A stretch of 64,000 nucleotides of DNA from JAVBSX01 sp051660685 (GCA_051660685.1 JBOFQB010000085.1:1-64000); one strand, 5' to 3'. Shown: positions 1 through 8,625, numbered from the stretch's first letter. A program made the numbers and translations. The notes: generated by a model from the letters alone, not told the origin.

Positions 1-2
1 TG

Positions 3-557
3 AGCTACATGATGACGACCCTCCAATCTCCAGATGGTCAGACGACGAAGGCTCCGATGCTCGGTCTGGATGCAGGACAAACGTACTCGCCGGAAATCAA
101 CTACACAGACGCACTTGGGCTTGCCGGAATGGGTCTTGAGGATCGCAAGATGTTCTTGACGACGGCACAAAAAATCCTTGATGAGGTTGCGCCGGGACTG
201 GATGTTCGGCAGCTCAAGTTCACAACCGGATATTTGAACGCAAAGGATATGAAAAACAACATCCGTTCTTTGACGCTTGATGTTGCGGGCGGTCCGATAG
301 CCGAACAACGGGAAGCGATTGAACAGGCATTGAACACGAACCGGACGTTATTCGCAATGAAGGAGAAGGCGGATTACGCGAACAACAAGGGACTTGGCGA
401 ACTGACGATTTCGGTATTGGATGGTTCAGGCAGTGCGTTGGCAAAGGATCAGGTCCGCCTCATCGCAGGTGGACGGTCCGTCATAACGACGGTTGACACC
501 ATCAAAGAGATGGACCAACAACAGATGCTCAATTTTGTCCGGGCATCGGGGAAATAA
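3..557 (+). CDS. Hypothetical modular protein, probably 5'-truncated by the window edge
   Basis: I do not recognise a named family. The frame is open to the left edge of the window, so the ATG at position 9 may be internal and the gene may begin outside. About 182 residues are visible. They align by eye with residues roughly 350-520 of the 1032-residue protein encoded at 17918-21016 on the other strand: both have a leucine/glycine-rich lead followed by E/D-R-K-x-F, then a segment L-D/N-x-R-x-L, and near the C-terminus a beta segment D-x-x-G-x-x-L-A-x-D-Q. No signal peptide or membrane segment is visible in this part. The gene ends 23 bases before a 72-bp palindromic repeat. The relation to the large protein is seen in the sequence; the function is unknown. 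Confidence 0.7.
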   Translation, partial: SYMMTTLQSPDGQTTKAPMLGLDAGQTYSPEINYTDALGLAGMGLEDRKMFLTTAQKILDEVAPGLDVRQLKFTTGYLNAKDMKNNIRSLTLDVAGGPIAEQREAIEQALNTNRTLFAMKEKADYANNKGLGELTISVLDGSGSALAKDQVRLIAGGRSVITTVDTIKEMDQQQMLNFVRASGK

Positions 558-580
558 CATTGAACCTACCGTTTGAGAAT

Positions 581-652
581 GTTTAGCCGCGGAACAACGT
601 TCCGCGCGTACAGAGATTTCAATACGCGCGGAACGATGTTCCGCGGCTAAAC
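581..652 (+). repeat. 72-bp palindromic repeat, family A, copy 1
   Basis: The ends are GTTTAGC and GCTAAAC. Two inner hairpins (C-G-C-G-G-A-A-C stem with a three-base loop on the left and a matching one on the right) flank a central CGCGTA/TACGCG stem. The following 30 bases (653 onward) are also shared with copy 2, so the element may be longer on this side. Confidence 0.92.
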
Positions 653-725
653 GGGGAAACGCGCAAAACGTCGTTCCTCGGTTAAAGGGGTTGTGTTAAA
701 ACTTAAACAAGAAGGGAGTACCGCT

Positions 726-1478
726 ATGTCAACCATTTCATCCAGTTCCACATCGTATGCTTTTTCGGCAAATTCGCCTTCCGTTTCTAATGTACGAGTT
801 GCAACCACGAATGACAATGGCGAAACGGTCACTCGCCCATTGGATTTGACGGATCGTGTTGAGCTTTCTCCCGAAGCGACGGCTTACGCCAACATGCCAC
901 TTGAGGATTTTTTCACAGGTGTAACGTCAACGAATGACGGTGAATTGATTGCTCGGGCTGGCAAAAGACCGGACAATGGCTTTACCATGACGATGACCGT
1001 TGATTCCAATCCCCAATTCCAGCGTGATTATCTTCGGGAATGGCAGGTGTTTCTTGGTATTGCCAAGCCCAACGCCGATGAAACGCAGTACCTGAATCGT
1101 GAAGCTCTCAAAAAGCCCGAATATCAAAGTGCGGAGTACAAACAACAGATGATACAAGCACAGGAATTGTCAAAAACAGTTTCTCAAACCCAAGAATCCA
1201 CCCTTCAGAAGAAAATCCAAGAACATGCGGTTGAAATTGTCGATTACTTGGCAGAAAAGACAGGTGAAAAAGCCTCGAAAATGAATCTTGCTTTTGATAA
1301 GGCAGGCAACATCAAAATCAGCTTTACGGGCAAAGGTTGGTTGAGCGACTTTTATTCGCAGAGTTATGAAAAAGCAATCGCGGAAGACCTTGACTTTGCG
1401 AACCTGATGAAGATGTTCAGTAGTTCGGTCGAAGCCATGAACCCGAAAAAATTGGCAATGACAATCGATCTGTTTTGA
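726..1478 (+). CDS. Hypothetical protein, 250 residues, related in style to the giant modular protein
   Basis: No named family is recognised. The start at 726 is chosen over an in-frame ATG at 693 because GGGAG lies seven bases upstream and the N-terminus then begins M-S-T-I-S-S, like the M-S-T-V-S-S start of the 1032-residue protein at 17918-21016. Residues 45-55 contain D-R-V-E-L-S-P-E-A, which resembles the V-x-L-S-x-E-A motif seen in FlgM-like and related secreted-substrate proteins; this is only a resemblance. The C-terminal third has a beta module F-D-x-x-G-x-I-K-I-S-F of the kind repeated in the giant protein. No signal peptide or membrane helix is visible. The gene is framed by copies 1 and 2 of the 72-bp repeat. 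Confidence 0.75.
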   Translation: MSTISSSSTSYAFSANSPSVSNVRVATTNDNGETVTRPLDLTDRVELSPEATAYANMPLEDFFTGVTSTNDGELIARAGKRPDNGFTMTMTVDSNPQFQRDYLREWQVFLGIAKPNADETQYLNREALKKPEYQSAEYKQQMIQAQELSKTVSQTQESTLQKKIQEHAVEIVDYLAEKTGEKASKMNLAFDKAGNIKISFTGKGWLSDFYSQSYEKAIAEDLDFANLMKMFSSSVEAMNPKKLAMTIDLF

Positions 1479-1496
1479 CGCTAAGTCGTTCCTTTG

Positions 1497-1514
1497 TAGC
1501 CGCATAGCGGCGAC
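1497..1514 (+). repeat. Short hairpin repeat, family B (GCCGCATAGCGGCGACC type)
   Basis: An 18-base hairpin lies directly against family A copy 2. Similar hairpins occur at 4495-4512, 11420-11440, 21377-21394, 21454-21470 and 21514-21530. Confidence 0.6.
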
Positions 1515-1519
1515 CTAAT

Positions 1520-1591
1520 GTTTAGCCGCGATACAACGTATCGCGCGTACAGAGATTTCAATACGCGCGGAACGATGTTCCGCGGCTAAAC
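1520..1591 (+). repeat. 72-bp palindromic repeat, family A, copy 2
   Basis: Same length and ends as copy 1. The left arm stem reads GATAC/GTATC instead of GGAAC/GTTCC, so both sides of the stem changed together. The next roughly 30 bases match those after copy 1, followed by a degenerate second version of the same tail up to about 1665. Confidence 0.92.
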
Positions 1592-1685
1592 GGGGAAACG
1601 CGCAAAACGTCGTTCCTCGGTTCAACGGGGAAACACGCAAACGTCGTTCTGCCGTTCAACGGTGTGAACTTTGCAATCCTCGTGC

Positions 1686-1714
1686 TTGACGGATTCATTT
1701 TTTTGGGTTAGAAT
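1686..1714 (+). promoter_or_regulatory. Sigma-70-like promoter of the SRP RNA
   Basis: TTGACG at 1686-1691 and TAGAAT at 1709-1714 are separated by exactly 17 bases. Transcription would begin near 1721, about 30 bases before the paired 5' end of the SRP RNA. A small perfect hairpin (TCGTTC/GAACGA) lies between the two. Confidence 0.75.
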
Positions 1715-1750
1715 CTCACCTGTCTCGTTCATGCGAACGATAACGAAATA

Positions 1751-1872
1751 GCGGCTTAACAAGGAGGCCCCGTCAATGGGAGCCTGTGAACCGGGTCAGG
1801 CGGGAGACCGAGCAGCCCTAAGCGGTCACTTTCATGTGATCGGGGTTTCCTTGTTCGGGCCGCTTTTTTTTT
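1751..1872 (+). ncRNA. ffs: Small bacterial SRP RNA (4.5S RNA)
   Basis: This RNA binds Ffh and the SRP receptor FtsY during co-translational membrane targeting. The apical part has the conserved asymmetric loop elements G-G-T-C-A-G-G on the 5' side and A-G-C-A-G-C-C on the 3' side, closed by a short CGG/CCG stem with a GAGA tetraloop of the GNRA type. The distal part folds back as a long stem: GCGGC and AAGGAGGCCCCG near 1751-1773 pair with CGGGGTTTCCTT and GCCGC near 1841-1863, allowing G-U pairs. The last stem runs straight into a run of ten T, so the RNA ends as its own intrinsic terminator. A good promoter lies upstream. ftsY is 1.7 kb away; the gene for Ffh is not in the window. Confidence 0.88.
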
Positions 1873-1901
1873 ACCTTCCTCGCCTCTTTTGCTTTGCACC
1901 C

Positions 1902-3215
1902 TTACCATTCAACGGTTATCCCTTGTTGAGCACAAGGATAAATACCCTCAACGTCCGGCTTGGGACCCGGGTCGGCATCCCAAGATAATGACTTGGGAAA
2001 CAGATCAACATTGGAATTCAGCGCGTCTTCCCATTTGACAACCCGACCACTGTAGGACGCCATTCTTCCCATAATCGCCGTCAACGTCGCAATTGCCCCT
2101 CTCTCCGCAAGATTCATCTCCTTGCTGTTCGCAATCGCGTCAAACATCACGTCCATCTCCGTCTGGTGTCCGTCATACGTCCGCTCCCAAGAAACCGGCT
2201 CCTTCCCCTTTGCATAAAGCGTCACACGACCATGCCCGTCCATGTCCACATGACCCTTTGAACCATAAGCGTGCTCGCTGAACGAATTCCAGCAATTCGG
2301 GATATGTCGGCAATTGCTGAATCCCGTTACCTGATCGTCAAACTTGTATTCAACCGAATGATGATCGAAAATTTCACCATATTGAGGTCCGATTCGGACC
2401 GAACGACCTCCCATTCCGTTCGCCTCAATCGGATGTCGATCCCCCGCAATCCAATTCATCACGTCTATATCATGGACATGTTGCTCGACAATGTGATCTC
2501 CACTTAACCAATTAAAGTAGTACCAGTTGCTGACCTGATGCTGCATTTCCGTCTGCCCCCCTGTTCTTGGCCGGGTCCAGACCCCCGCATCATTAAAGAA
2601 AATCTTCATGTACAGCAAATCGCCAATCTCCCCCTGATGAATCCGGTCAATCGACTCAACATGTTTCGGTTCAAAACGAAGATGATGTCCAACACAGACA
2701 ACTTTTCCATTTTCTTTGGCTTTTTGACCGGCTTTGAGGAACATTCGGACACCCGGAGCATCTGTTGCGACCGGTTTTTCGGCAAAAACATGTTTCCCGG
2801 CGTCAACAGCAGCGACGAAATGTCGGGGACGAAACCCGGGCGGTTCACAAAGCAGGACAACATCAACATCGGTCTCGAGCAGACGTTCACAACAGTCGAG
2901 TCCGGCGAACCGACGTTCTTCGGGGACATCGATTTTTCCGGGAAATTCGTCCCCTAAGAGTTGAACAGTTCCGTCAATCATGTTCTTAAAAGCATCCGCA
3001 AGGGCAACGAGTTTGACATGGGGGACGGTTGCATTTTTCAGGGCATTGTAAGCGGCTCCTCGTCCGCGACCGCCGCAACCGACCAAACCGATTTTAATCG
3101 TTTCACTGCCGCTTGCATGGACGGAACGGGCCCAGCTCAGCCCTGCTGTGATTGCGCCCAATGCCGCCATTTTGGCTGACGAAGATGTACCGTCTGAGTT
3201 CGTTTGTTTTTTCAT
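1902..3215 (-). CDS. Secreted Gfo/Idh/MocA family oxidoreductase
   Basis: A probable NAD(P)-dependent sugar or inositol-type dehydrogenase, 437 residues. After an N-terminal signal-like segment (residues 1-36, alanine-rich and ending H-A-S-G) comes the Rossmann dinucleotide-binding motif G-L-V-G-C-G-G-R-G-R-G. The E-K-P motif near residue 146 is the family's catalytic/cofactor lysine motif, and a histidine-rich stretch with H-D-I-D-V-M-N-W follows in the substrate domain. Planctomycetes carry many such exported paralogues, normally with a twin-arginine signal; here no R-R pair is visible, so the export route is uncertain. The gene diverges from ftsY and shares a 320-base intergenic region with it. 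The substrate cannot be deduced. Confidence 0.88.
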   Translation of the reverse strand: MKKQTNSDGTSSSAKMAALGAITAGLSWARSVHASGSETIKIGLVGCGGRGRGAAYNALKNATVPHVKLVALADAFKNMIDGTVQLLGDEFPGKIDVPEERRFAGLDCCERLLETDVDVVLLCEPPGFRPRHFVAAVDAGKHVFAEKPVATDAPGVRMFLKAGQKAKENGKVVCVGHHLRFEPKHVESIDRIHQGEIGDLLYMKIFFNDAGVWTRPRTGGQTEMQHQVSNWYYFNWLSGDHIVEQHVHDIDVMNWIAGDRHPIEANGMGGRSVRIGPQYGEIFDHHSVEYKFDDQVTGFSNCRHIPNCWNSFSEHAYGSKGHVDMDGHGRVTLYAKGKEPVSWERTYDGHQTEMDVMFDAIANSKEMNLAERGAIATLTAIMGRMASYSGRVVKWEDALNSNVDLFPKSLSWDADPGPKPDVEGIYPCAQQGITVEW

Positions 3216-3535
3216 GGAAATCTTGCAAAAAAGGAGGAGAGACAGAATTCGTAAAGAGTTGAAAAGCGATTGGAAAATCGTGCATCACACTCTTTCGCGT
3301 AATATAACAATTGTGAGAAAGAAAAGCAATTACCATCATCCTTTTTGGGTTGAGATGCTTGCTTTTCCTGAGGTCGGCTTTACAATGACACAAATGTTTA
3401 GCCGAGGAACAGCGTTCCGCGCGTATTGAAATCTCTGTACGCGCGATACGTTGTATCGCGGCTAAACGGGGGGAACGCGCAGAGCTAAACGACAGGAAAA
3501 GTATATCGTTAATAAAGGGGAAGACGTAGGAGAAT
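3216..3535. other. Divergent intergenic region between oxidoreductase and ftsY
   Basis: It holds the upstream regions of both divergent genes and one inverted copy of the 72-bp repeat (3396-3467). Frames read across it are repeat-derived and not convincing as genes. Confidence 0.6.
3396..3467 (-). repeat. 72-bp palindromic repeat, family A, copy 3, inverted
   Basis: It is in the opposite orientation to copies 1, 2, 4 and 6, as shown by the central spacer reading TATTGAAATCTCTGTA. Read on the minus strand it is almost identical to copy 4. Confidence 0.92.
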
Positions 3536-4450
3536 ATGGGTTTTTTCTCGAAAATTAAACAGGGTCTTGCCAAAACAGCCCGATTGTTGAATACGGATAT
3601 TCGTGACCTTTTCAAGCAAAAGGGCCGTTTGGTCGATGATGCTTTTCTTGAGGAACTGTACGAGATGTTGATTAAAACCGACATGGGGGTTGCAGCAAGT
3701 CAGGAGATTATCGACGAAGTTAAGGTGCAGTTTCGCGGTCGCGTCGTCGAAATGCCCGACATTCTCGGCGTTGTTAAACAAAAACTAAAGTCTCTTATGG
3801 AACAACCGCCTGAACCGATTCGGCTCGTCTCGACCGGTCCAACGATTGTTATGGTTTGCGGGGTCAACGGTTGCGGCAAAACAACCTCGATTGCCAAATT
3901 AACAGCCCAATTCGTTGCCGAGAAAAAGAAAGTCGTTCTCGGAGCAGCCGACACCTTTCGCGCAGCAGCGGTTGAACAGTTGAAAATATGGTCGCAACGG
4001 TTGGGCGTTGAGATTGTGACAGGTCCGCAAGGGAGTGATCCGGCAAGTGTCGCACATCAAGCGGTTGCAAAAGCGATTGAAACACATGCTGATCTGTGTA
4101 TTGTTGATACGGCGGGACGGTTGCAGACGCAGAAGAACCTGATGAACGAGTTGGAAAAGATACGCCGGGTTATGAGCAAGTTACACCCGGATGCACCACA
4201 TGAAGTGATTCTGGTTTTGGATGCAACAACCGGGCAAAATGGGATCAGTCAAGCGAAATCCTTTACAGAATCGGTTCAATGTACAGGCATTATTCTTGCC
4301 AAACTTGACGGAACCGCAAAAGGGGGTGTTGTCGTTGCAATCCGCAAACATCTCGGTTTGCCCGTCAAGTACATCGGAATTGGCGAATCGGCGGACGATT
4401 TGGCGATTTTCGAGCCGGACCCCTTCGTTGACGCGCTGTTTGAAGAATAA
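3536..4450 (+). CDS. ftsY: Signal recognition particle receptor FtsY
   Basis: SRP GTPase that docks the ribosome-SRP complex at the membrane. It has 304 residues and the compact N-domain form without a long acidic A domain. The N domain is residues 1-90. The G domain shows the P-loop G-V-N-G-C-G-K-T-T at 109-117, D-T-F-R-A-A-A near 139, D-T-A-G-R at 191-195 and the G4 region A-K-L-D-G-T-A-K-G-G at 255-264, ending with G-I-G-E-x-x-D-D-L. G4 has alanine in place of the usual threonine in T-K-L-D. An amphipathic N-terminus (M-G-F-F-S-K-I-K) fits the known membrane-contact helix. The SRP RNA gene lies 1.7 kb upstream on the same strand. The ATG at 3536 has a weak GGAG about six bases upstream. 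Confidence 0.97.
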   Translation: MGFFSKIKQGLAKTARLLNTDIRDLFKQKGRLVDDAFLEELYEMLIKTDMGVAASQEIIDEVKVQFRGRVVEMPDILGVVKQKLKSLMEQPPEPIRLVSTGPTIVMVCGVNGCGKTTSIAKLTAQFVAEKKKVVLGAADTFRAAAVEQLKIWSQRLGVEIVTGPQGSDPASVAHQAVAKAIETHADLCIVDTAGRLQTQKNLMNELEKIRRVMSKLHPDAPHEVILVLDATTGQNGISQAKSFTESVQCTGIILAKLDGTAKGGVVVAIRKHLGLPVKYIGIGESADDLAIFEPDPFVDALFEE

Positions 4451-4451
4451 A

Positions 4452-4491
4452 CCTAACCCGGGGTTTCGCTGCGCTACACCCCGGGCTACAA
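4452..4491 (+). repeat. Palindromic repeat, family C (AACCCGGGG ... CCCCGGGCTAC)
   Basis: A GC-rich perfect hairpin lies two bases after the ftsY stop codon and is followed at 4495-4512 by a family B hairpin. It could act in ftsY transcript termination or 3' protection. Two more copies are at 21401-21437 and 21550-21594. Confidence 0.8.
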
Positions 4492-4576
4492 TAATGTCGC
4501 TGCTATGCAGCTAAAAAATGACCGTTTTTGACACTTTGTTTTTTTTCTTCCCAACTCCTTCATCAGACAAAATCTC

Positions 4577-5749
4577 ATGCCGCAATTCCGTAAAGACCCG
4601 TTGACCGGACGTTGGGTGATCGTTGCCGAAGAACGGTTCAATCGGCCTAATCAGTTTGACATCGATCACATACACGGTTCGGACGATAGTGATATTACGC
4701 TCTGTCCCTTTTGTCCGGGAAATGAAGATCAAACAGCAGAAGAAATCGACCGGTTTGACTCCACATCCGGTTGGGCTGTTCGGGTTTTACCCAATAAATA
4801 CCCCGCTCTCGTTCCCTTTGAGGAGTATCCCGATTACAAGTCGTTTCATTCACAATACGGCTCGATGATTGATGTTGATACACCTTTGACGCAGTATGAA
4901 GATACGTTTTCAACGCCTGTTCCCGGAACAGGAACACATGAGGTCATTGTCGATTCGCCCCGACATGTTCTGTGTCTGACCGAACTGAGTGATGAGGAGG
5001 TGTTTGACGTTTTTATGATGTACCGTCAGCGTTTACAAGCACTTAGAGCCAAAAAACAATATGCTCATGCTTTGATTTTCAAAAACGTTGGACCAAGTGC
5101 AGGTGCTTCGCTTTATCATTCGCATACCCAACTCTTGGGAATGCCGTTTCTTTCCCCCCCGATTCAACGGGAATTGCAACGGGCAATTGATTTTCGTCGG
5201 GAAATGGACGAATGTTTCTGGTGTACTCATATCGCTCACGAAATCAAGGATTCCGTCCGAATCGTTGAAGAACGCCAACATTTCGTCTCTCTTTGCCCCT
5301 ATGTCAGTCGTTTTCCCGCCGAAACGGTCATTTATCCCAAATCACATATCTCGCACTTCGAGCAGATGAATGATGAAATGATTAGGGAATGTGCCGAAAT
5401 GGTCCGACAGACGATCCTCTTGCTTGATAAAGCGATTGACTGGTATGACCGGCGATTGTCCTACAACATGATTATCAAATCTGGTCCCTTCGTTTACAGC
5501 GGTCCCATGAAAGCGTCCGATGTTTCTGATTCGGCATTTTGGCTCAAACGTCTCGACTACTCCTACGAAAACGTTTATCACTTCCACATCATCATTCTGC
5601 CAAGTTTGGCAAAAGCAGCGGGTTTTGAATGGGGAAGCGGAATGCACATTAACCCCATTTCACCTGAAATGTCGGCAAAACGACTCCGCGAAACCTTGCA
5701 CGCCTTGACCGTTTCCAAAGAACTGCAAAAAGCGGATGATTTGGCCTAA
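4577..5749 (+). CDS. galT: Galactose-1-phosphate uridylyltransferase
   Basis: Transfers UMP between UDP-glucose and galactose-1-phosphate in the Leloir pathway. The 390-residue length is normal for the family. The N-terminus has R-x-D-P-L-T-G-x-W-V-I-V-A and zinc-type C-P-F-C at 43-46. The active-site region N-V-G-x-x-A-G-A-S-L-Y-H-S-H-T-Q at about 170-185 contains the H-x-H pair; the second histidine (183) would be the nucleophile that is uridylylated. The E. coli enzyme has H-P-H-G-Q here. An additional C-x-x-C near 213-216 may bind a second metal. The gene stands alone between ftsY and purF; galK and galE are not in the window. No Shine-Dalgarno sequence is obvious at the ATG. Confidence 0.93.
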   Translation: MPQFRKDPLTGRWVIVAEERFNRPNQFDIDHIHGSDDSDITLCPFCPGNEDQTAEEIDRFDSTSGWAVRVLPNKYPALVPFEEYPDYKSFHSQYGSMIDVDTPLTQYEDTFSTPVPGTGTHEVIVDSPRHVLCLTELSDEEVFDVFMMYRQRLQALRAKKQYAHALIFKNVGPSAGASLYHSHTQLLGMPFLSPPIQRELQRAIDFRREMDECFWCTHIAHEIKDSVRIVEERQHFVSLCPYVSRFPAETVIYPKSHISHFEQMNDEMIRECAEMVRQTILLLDKAIDWYDRRLSYNMIIKSGPFVYSGPMKASDVSDSAFWLKRLDYSYENVYHFHIIILPSLAKAAGFEWGSGMHINPISPEMSAKRLRETLHALTVSKELQKADDLA

Positions 5750-6264
5750 AACGCTCTGTAGGGAATCAGTTGGGGAACAAATTTCACCTTTTTGATTTGA
5801 CATTTGGTCTTCCAAGTGAGTAAGAGGGGTTGGAAAGACCCGTTTTACCTTTCTTGCGCCGAAGAAACGTGTCCAACGTGGACGTTTTGTCGGAACGCAG
5901 GCATCTTGCCTGCATCAAGAAAAAAATGCGGGCAGGATGCCCGCGTTCCAGTCGGAAAACAAACTATTTCTAACCGTTGACAATATACCTTTTATTTTTT
6001 CTGTTTTCTCACCTTTTTCAAACATCTCATTTTCTTCAAATCTCTCATATAACTCATTTTGTCCAATCTTTTCTTTTGCCCAGACTTCTTATATCACCCA
6101 AAATGATTGTCGGACAGTGAACGATCAACGATCACAGGACCGCCCCGTTGTGTGTGGACGATTTTTCGATTAGACTTACTGAACGTTGGGGAACGTTCCT
6201 CACAGGTCCTGATCGACCTGCACCCTCTCCCGGTTTCTGACCCTTTCTCCTTCTCATCATCACC
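5750..6264. other. 515-base intergenic region upstream of purF with a MITE-like element
   Basis: No gene is supported. The first half contains family D element copy 1 (5876-5981). The second half, 5985-6264, is pyrimidine-rich on the plus strand and would be a long leader for purF; I see no riboswitch I can name. Confidence 0.6.
5876..5981 (+). repeat. MITE-like palindromic element, family D, copy 1
   Basis: The core at 5892-5949 is an inverted repeat GGAACGC...GCGTTCC with two nested arms (GCAGGCATCTTGCCTGC and GCGGGCAGGATGCCCGC). Similarity to the copy at 17708-17820 extends about 15-30 bases beyond the core on each side, including TCGGAAAACAA and CTAACCGTT. The two copies are in opposite orientation. 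Confidence 0.8.
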
Positions 6265-7830
6265 ATGTCTATACACGACGAATGCGGCGTCATTGCAATT
6301 TATCATCTCCCCGGCGATTCAACCTCGCCCCTCTGTCCCCCTCAAGGTCCCGAAGAAATCTCCCGTCTCGTCCCAAGAATGCTCCTCGATCTCCAAAATC
6401 GTGGTCAACATTCAACCGGCTTCACCACCTATTCCCCTCATCGCAACCAATTGATCGAGACGTTCAAGGATGTCGGGTCCGTTACGGAAGTTTTTCAGAC
6501 CCGACATAAGGAGCAACATGGGGCGATTATGGATGAATATGCCGGTCGGGCCGCAATCGGTCACGTCCGCTATTCAACCGTTGGTCAGGAAGATCGCAAT
6601 TACGCCCAACCCTTTGAACGTCATCATATCAAGAAAAATAAATGGTTCAGTTTCGCCTTTAACGGGCAATTGTCCAATTACAAAGAGTTGCGGGAAGAAC
6701 TTTTGGCGGACGGTAATACCTATTTGGCGAGGGATACGGACACCGAAATTATCATGCACACGATTTGTACGGCAATTGCGTCGCCGGAAAATACCTCGTC
6801 GGACGGTCCGAATTGGGTCGGTGTTTGCAAAAAAATGGCGGAAACCTTTGACGGGGCTTACAATGTGGTCTTCCTCAACGCGCAAGGAGAAATGTTCGTC
6901 GCCCGCGACCCGCTCGGTATCAAACCGCTTCTCTATGCAATCGAAGGTCCACTTTTTGCGGCTGCAAGTGAAAGTGTCGCCCTCTTCAATCTCGGTTTTT
7001 CCGAAGAAAGTATCAAAAACGTCGAACCCGGTCAGGTCATTATCGTCTCGGACAAGGGAATCCGGTTTGAACAGTTTGCCGAATCCCAACAAAAAGCACA
7101 TTGTTTCTTTGAATGGGCCTATTTCGCCAATGTTGCAAGCACTTTGGACGGAAAAAGTGTTTATATGGCGAGAAAAAATCTCGGTGCTGAATTGGCCCGA
7201 CAAGAACGGGAAAATGGTATTCCAATTGACTCGGACACGATTGTTGTTCCCGTTCCCGACACCAGTAAAGCGGCTGCCGATTCTATGGCGTACCATCTTG
7301 GTATTCCGAGTCTGGAAGGTCTGATTCGGAACCGTTATAGTGGTCGGACCTTTATCGAGGGGGGGGAATACCGGATTCGTAAAGCGCAAACAAAATACAC
7401 CCCTCTTCGTGAGGTGCTCAAGGACAAGAAAATCTTTTTAGTTGAAGATTCGATTGTCCGTTCAACAACAATGCGGGTTCTGTTGCAAAGGATACGAGAA
7501 TTGGGACAAGCCCGAGAAATACACGTCCGGGTTGCTTGTCCGCCGATTACCTCACCTTGTTTTTATGGGATTGACATGCCGACGTATACGGAATTGTATG
7601 CGACGCAATTTATTGAACCGGGGAAAACGGAGAATTGGCGAATAACGGCGGAGATTGAACGAAAAATGGCGGCTGATCTTGGGGCGGATTCTGTCCGTTT
7701 TCTCCCGGTTGAAGCAATCTCCCGGTCAATCGGCATTAACGCTGAACATTTGTGTCAAGCCTGTTTTACGGATGTTTATCCGACCCCTTACGGAAAGAAA
7801 CAGGCTCTTGCTGCGAAAAAGAATTCGTAA
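6265..7830 (+). CDS. purF: Amidophosphoribosyltransferase PurF
   Basis: Catalyses the first committed step of purine synthesis, making 5-phosphoribosylamine from PRPP and glutamine. It has 521 residues. An N-terminal Ntn glutaminase domain has its nucleophile at Cys7, preceded by the short propeptide M-S-I-H-D-E that would have to be removed; the E. coli enzyme starts at the cysteine. R-G-Q-H-S-T-G, G-H-V-R-Y-S-T and F-N-G-Q-L-S-N are the expected glutaminase motifs. The C-terminal phosphoribosyltransferase domain has the PRPP loop F-L-V-E-D-S-I-V-R-S-T-T near residues 392-403. The region around 280-330 differs from the E. coli type. It is followed 56 bases later by uppS on the same strand. 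Confidence 0.95.
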   Translation: MSIHDECGVIAIYHLPGDSTSPLCPPQGPEEISRLVPRMLLDLQNRGQHSTGFTTYSPHRNQLIETFKDVGSVTEVFQTRHKEQHGAIMDEYAGRAAIGHVRYSTVGQEDRNYAQPFERHHIKKNKWFSFAFNGQLSNYKELREELLADGNTYLARDTDTEIIMHTICTAIASPENTSSDGPNWVGVCKKMAETFDGAYNVVFLNAQGEMFVARDPLGIKPLLYAIEGPLFAAASESVALFNLGFSEESIKNVEPGQVIIVSDKGIRFEQFAESQQKAHCFFEWAYFANVASTLDGKSVYMARKNLGAELARQERENGIPIDSDTIVVPVPDTSKAAADSMAYHLGIPSLEGLIRNRYSGRTFIEGGEYRIRKAQTKYTPLREVLKDKKIFLVEDSIVRSTTMRVLLQRIRELGQAREIHVRVACPPITSPCFYGIDMPTYTELYATQFIEPGKTENWRITAEIERKMAADLGADSVRFLPVEAISRSIGINAEHLCQACFTDVYPTPYGKKQALAAKKNS

Positions 7831-7886
7831 TGAATGCGTCATAACGGAATAGAATTTGTGATGATGGAGCAGGATTCCTGAAGAGT

Positions 7887-8615
7887 TTGGATTTTGAGCC
7901 GATTGTGATGCAGCCGAAACATATTGCGATCATTATGGACGGAAATGGGCGTTGGGCCCGGGATCGCGGTTTGCCCCGAATGGAAGGTCACAAAGTCGGA
8001 GCCGAAGTCGTTCGCCGGATCATCAACTATGCGTCGTCGTTGGGAATCGAACAATTGACCCTCTATTGTTTGTCGAGTGAAAATTGGAAACGACCGAAAG
8101 AGGAACTGGACTTTTTGTTTGAATTGTTCGTTGAGCATTTACGGAGTGCAACCCCGTTGATGCTCGAAAACAATTTGCGTCCCTGTTTTATTGGTCGCAA
8201 AGTCGGTTTGTCGGAAAATGTTCTCAACCAAATGCGGACATGTGAGCAGACCTGTTCGGGCAATACCGGCATGAAGGTCTGTTTCGCAATCAATTACGGT
8301 TCCCGGGCGGAAATCGTTGATGCTGTTCGTTCGATTGTTCAGGAGTCGTTACAAAACGGGATTGAACGGGAACAGGTTGATTTGTTGGTTGACGAATCGT
8401 ATGTTGCGGAACATCTTTCGACAGCGGGGATGTTGGACCCTGATTTGCTGATTCGAACAGCGGGGGAGATGCGGTTGAGCAATTTTTTACTTTGGCAACT
8501 GAGTTATGCGGAGATTTGGGTGACGCCGACCTATTGGCCTGATTTTTCGCCGGAACGGCTTGATGAAGCGATTGATGCTTTTTCCAAGCGAAATCGGCGA
8601 TTCGGGGGATTGTAA
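7887..8615 (+). CDS. uppS: Undecaprenyl diphosphate synthase (cis-prenyltransferase)
   Basis: Condenses farnesyl diphosphate with isopentenyl diphosphate to make the C55 lipid carrier for cell-wall and surface polysaccharides. The hallmark I-A-I-I-M-D-G-N-G-R-W-A starts near residue 13 with catalytic Asp18, followed by the E-x-x-x-x-Y-C-L-S-S-E-N-W-x-R-P block and, at the C-terminus, P-D-L-L-I-R-T-A-G-E-x-R-L-S-N-F-L-L-W-Q, the conserved IPP-binding block. The length (242) is normal. The start is uncertain: TTG at 7887 or ATG at 7908; the shorter form would still contain every conserved motif. Family A repeat copy 4 begins 10 bases after the stop codon. Confidence 0.95.
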   Translation: MDFEPIVMQPKHIAIIMDGNGRWARDRGLPRMEGHKVGAEVVRRIINYASSLGIEQLTLYCLSSENWKRPKEELDFLFELFVEHLRSATPLMLENNLRPCFIGRKVGLSENVLNQMRTCEQTCSGNTGMKVCFAINYGSRAEIVDAVRSIVQESLQNGIEREQVDLLVDESYVAEHLSTAGMLDPDLLIRTAGEMRLSNFLLWQLSYAEIWVTPTYWPDFSPERLDEAIDAFSKRNRRFGGL

Positions 8616-8625
8616 AACCGGCAAT

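Noticed and set aside
1776..1988. Protein-coding frame over the SRP RNA
   Set aside because: The sequence fits the SRP RNA fold with promoter and terminator; the frame is a shadow and continues into the oxidoreductase gene.
3148..3429. Open frame in the divergent gap before ftsY
   Set aside because: It starts inside the oxidoreductase gene and runs into the 72-bp repeat; no plausible protein pattern.
3103..3684. 193-codon minus-strand frame over the ftsY start
   Set aside because: It overlaps the clear ftsY and oxidoreductase genes and includes repeat-encoded peptide.
5937..6173. Open frame of 78 codons upstream of purF
   Set aside because: It begins inside the family D repeat, and the same peptide start recurs at the other copy near 17.74 kb, so it is repeat-derived.
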